A DNA stretch of 8,342 bases from JARRJY01 sp050116415 (GTDB lineage: Bacteria; Pseudomonadota; Gammaproteobacteria; UBA6429; Thiohalophilaceae): the NCBI GenBank assembly GCA_050116415.1, contig JASFOS010000095.1, positions 1 through 8,342 on the forward strand. The letters run 5' to 3'. Under the pieces are notes generated by a model that was not told the DNA's origin, did not search any database, and saw only the letters and a list, made by a program, of their open reading frames with translations. Position numbers and translations under genes: made by a program. Shown here one piece after another: positions 6,657 to 8,342 of the stretch (its first letter is position 1; every line of letters starts with the position of its first letter).

Positions 6657-7463
6657 GGACACATCCTGTTCAAAATAGTATATCCCGACACCGGCACGTT
6701 TACGGCCGCTGCCTTTGACGTCGGGATTTCTATCACGGTCCAGTTTTACCAGGTGGCGATCCAGTTCTTCCAGCAGCGCCTGGGCCTTTTCATGGCTCAG
6801 TTCCCGCAGGCGTGGCATCGCTTCTTCCGGCAGGTTGTCATAGGCAACCTTGCGTTGATAAAAAGGTTGTTGAGAATCGCTATCCAGGTTGTGATCGATG
6901 GTGTTGATCAATAACGCCACATCGGTACCGAGTATCTGCAGTTTTTCTGCTTCACCAGCCACCGGGACATAGGCGTGGGTAAGCAGGACCACCTGGTCAT
7001 CGACCAGCCGGATCGCCTTCACCCTGAGCAGTTCATCGAGAATCGCGCGTGCCGGCATATCGCCGCTGTATTTCTTGACCAGCGCGGCGAAACTGTTCTC
7101 GCCGTCCAACGCCAGCCTGGCTGGCTTACCCTCCAAGTCATTAAAGGCCGCATCCCGCACCCAGCCGCTGATGACCCGTGCAGCGCGGTTATATTGCTGT
7201 TCAATGGCCTCATCATCAGGTGTTTCAATGGCCTGCACGCGAGCAACTTCCTTTCTTGATAAACCGGTTAATACCGAAACACGCGAGGTGGTCTGTTTTT
7301 TACCGGGTACCGCAAATTCCTTATCCGCCACGTCGACAAACACCCACTTGGCCAGGTCCGCAAACGTGCCATAGGAAACCCCGTGTCGCAGCAACAGGCG
7401 TACCAGCGGTCTTAATAACCGAAGCATGGCGGCTGACAGGATTTTGCTGGCTGTGTGGGTCAT
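6645..7463 (-). CDS. DUF6502 family protein with a helix-turn-helix-like N-terminal half
   Basis: This 272-residue protein lacks a signal peptide and should be cytoplasmic. The pattern is that of DUF6502: LRPLVRLLLRHGVSYGTFADLAKWVFVDVA near 16-46, then QTTSRVSVLTGLSRKEVARV at 57-76, which reads as a helix-turn-helix with the turn near LTGLS. The C-terminal end has the family-like RAGVGIYYFEQD (256-267). A basic stretch, GSGRKR (251-256), precedes it. DNA binding is an inference from the helix-turn-helix-like segment. I chose the ATG at 7463; an in-frame TTG three codons earlier has no ribosome binding site. The gene lies between two DUF5666 genes and its TGA is one base from the start codon of the downstream one. 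A role in regulating or supporting the DUF5666 proteins is plausible, but I know of no demonstrated function. Confidence 0.82.
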   Translation of the reverse strand: MTHTASKILSAAMLRLLRPLVRLLLRHGVSYGTFADLAKWVFVDVADKEFAVPGKKQTTSRVSVLTGLSRKEVARVQAIETPDDEAIEQQYNRAARVISGWVRDAAFNDLEGKPARLALDGENSFAALVKKYSGDMPARAILDELLRVKAIRLVDDQVVLLTHAYVPVAGEAEKLQILGTDVALLINTIDHNLDSDSQQPFYQRKVAYDNLPEEAMPRLRELSHEKAQALLEELDRHLVKLDRDRNPDVKGSGRKRAGVGIYYFEQDVSEED

Positions 7464-7524
7464 ATTTCCCAATTTTACGTTATTTGCTGCCCATTACTAG
7501 CTAAATACATACTGCGGAAAGTAG

Positions 7525-7550
7525 ATAAAACGGGACATTGCTGTCCCGTT
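7525..7550 (-). terminator. Hairpin terminator or attenuator after the upstream DUF5666 gene
   Basis: On the minus strand AACGGGACA (7542-7550) and TGTCCCGTT (7529-7537) form a perfect nine-base-pair stem closed by a GCAA tetraloop of the stable GNRA type. The T-run is short: only two Ts follow the stem before an A, although the stem itself ends in TT. It lies 29 bases after the stop codon at 7580-7582. Termination may be partial, leaving read-through into DUF6502. Confidence 0.7.
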
Positions 7551-7579
7551 GTTCGCCGTCGCCAGGTGTGGGGGGTTGA

Positions 7580-8342
7580 CTAGATGGTATCATCCCTTTC
7601 CAGTTTGCTGACCAGGCCGCTGGCTGCATCGTAATGCACTTCGACAAAGTCACCATCGCGCAAGAATGACAGGTTAAACTTGGTTTCAGGTGTCGCACCC
7701 TCGCTGTCCTGCATGATGCTATCGTTGGTTACCGTCAGGTTTACTCCTGCCACCGTCAGGGTCCCGTTATTGTTATCCGTGGTGACCAGGTTTGACACGT
7801 AGCCGCTTACCTCGTTGCTGTCATTAACGTCATCATCTTCCAGTCCCACTTCTTCAGCGACCAGCATGCCATCGGCGTTGAAGTTACCCTCAACTTCCAT
7901 GTACAAGCTGCCAAGGTTGCCAGCATTCAGATCAGCCAGGCTGATATCTTCCAGTTCAGTATTGTCATCGATCAACACCATCTGGTCATTGATGCCAAAG
8001 GCTCTACTATCTGCATCATAGGCAGCGGTTAACATGCCCTTGATCTCATACTCTTCGTCATCATCACCCTGGTGACCGATCTCTCCGTCATCTTCACGTT
8101 CTACCTTGGTGGCTACCAGGGTCAACGAACCAGGCGTGTATACGCTGGCTTTGACTTCAACATAGAGATCATTATCGATAGCGACCAGGTCATCCAGGAT
8201 AGCCGGTTGTGAACCGTAATCGATGGTGAGGTTGCCAATCATGAAAGTCTGGTTGATGTCATCATGTGCCGTGATCACACCTTTCAGCTCGATCTCATCA
8301 GTATAACTTGCCAGGCTGGTGGCCTTGACCTCGATGCGGGTG
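7580..8342 (-). CDS. DUF5666 multi-repeat protein, N-terminal part outside the window
   Basis: The reading frame stays open through the right edge of the window, so only the last 253 residues are visible; the signal peptide, start and full length are not. A GTG at 8276-8278 could be mistaken for a start, but the codons before it (GVI preceded by YTDEIELK) continue the repeat pattern. Three DUF5666-like units are visible, beginning at IELKGVITAHDD, YEIKGMLTAAYD and NEVSGYVSNLVT. The second ends in NADGMLVAEEVGLEDDD, nearly the same as GILVAEEVEFED in the DUF5666 lipoprotein downstream, so the two are paralogues. The protein is very acidic, with runs such as EREDDG and DDDEE, which would suit binding of divalent cations though nothing proves it. 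No cysteine is visible. A hairpin follows the stop codon, and the DUF6502 gene begins 116 bases downstream. Confidence 0.85.
   Translation of the reverse strand, partial: TRIEVKATSLASYTDEIELKGVITAHDDINQTFMIGNLTIDYGSQPAILDDLVAIDNDLYVEVKASVYTPGSLTLVATKVEREDDGEIGHQGDDDEEYEIKGMLTAAYDADSRAFGINDQMVLIDDNTELEDISLADLNAGNLGSLYMEVEGNFNADGMLVAEEVGLEDDDVNDSNEVSGYVSNLVTTDNNNGTLTVAGVNLTVTNDSIMQDSEGATPETKFNLSFLRDGDFVEVHYDAASGLVSKLERDDTI

Noticed and set aside
6644..6736. Longer N-terminus for the DUF5666 lipoprotein, overlapping DUF6502
   Set aside because: It would bury the signal peptide behind 31 residues, while a strong ribosome binding site precedes the internal ATG at 6643.
8276..8278. GTG as the start of the right-hand DUF5666 gene
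   Set aside because: The frame stays open to the window edge and the preceding codons continue the repeat pattern, so the gene is cut by the window.

Overview
This 8.3 kb stretch looks like ordinary, densely coded chromosome from a gammaproteobacterium. The genes for Lgt, an RlmI-type rRNA methyltransferase, a PfkB-family adenosine-kinase-like protein and DUF5666/DUF6502 proteins, together with a perfect FNR/Anr-type operator, fit a facultative or microaerophilic gammaproteobacterium, perhaps a sulfur-oxidiser-like lineage. The species cannot be named from the sequence. All eight genes lie on the minus strand, so transcription runs from high to low coordinates. No RNA gene, CRISPR array, insertion sequence or prophage was seen, and no gap exceeds about 170 bases.

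In transcription order, the right-hand part (8342 to 5171) is a cassette of two multi-repeat DUF5666 proteins flanking a DUF6502 protein. The first DUF5666 gene runs off the window at its 5' end and is followed by a hairpin with a short U-run. The DUF6502 gene comes next. Its stop codon is one base from the start of a second DUF5666 gene, which encodes a 490-residue lipoprotein, and a strong rho-independent terminator closes the unit. The two DUF5666 products are acidic, beta-rich and paralogous. DUF6502 has a helix-turn-helix-like N-terminal half and may regulate or assist them, but the function of the unit is unknown.

The middle part (5071 to 3220) holds a PfkB-family kinase closest in appearance to bacterial adenosine kinase. 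A terminator follows it whose loop carries an exact 13-base tandem duplication. Beyond that lies the palindrome TTGAT-N4-ATCAA, a textbook FNR/Anr/Dnr site, upstream of a stand-alone metallo-beta-lactamase-fold protein with the di-iron ligand pattern of flavodiiron and oxygen-binding di-iron proteins. An oxygen-regulator site beside a candidate oxygen-binding protein is the clearest functional hypothesis in the window.

The left part (3049 to 27) contains an RlmI-like 23S rRNA cytosine methyltransferase followed 16 bases later by lgt, the prolipoprotein diacylglyceryl transferase. A secreted protein with a DUF302-like N-terminal region comes last. Lgt would be the enzyme that lipidates the DUF5666 lipoprotein, but the two genes are far apart and nothing indicates a dedicated link.
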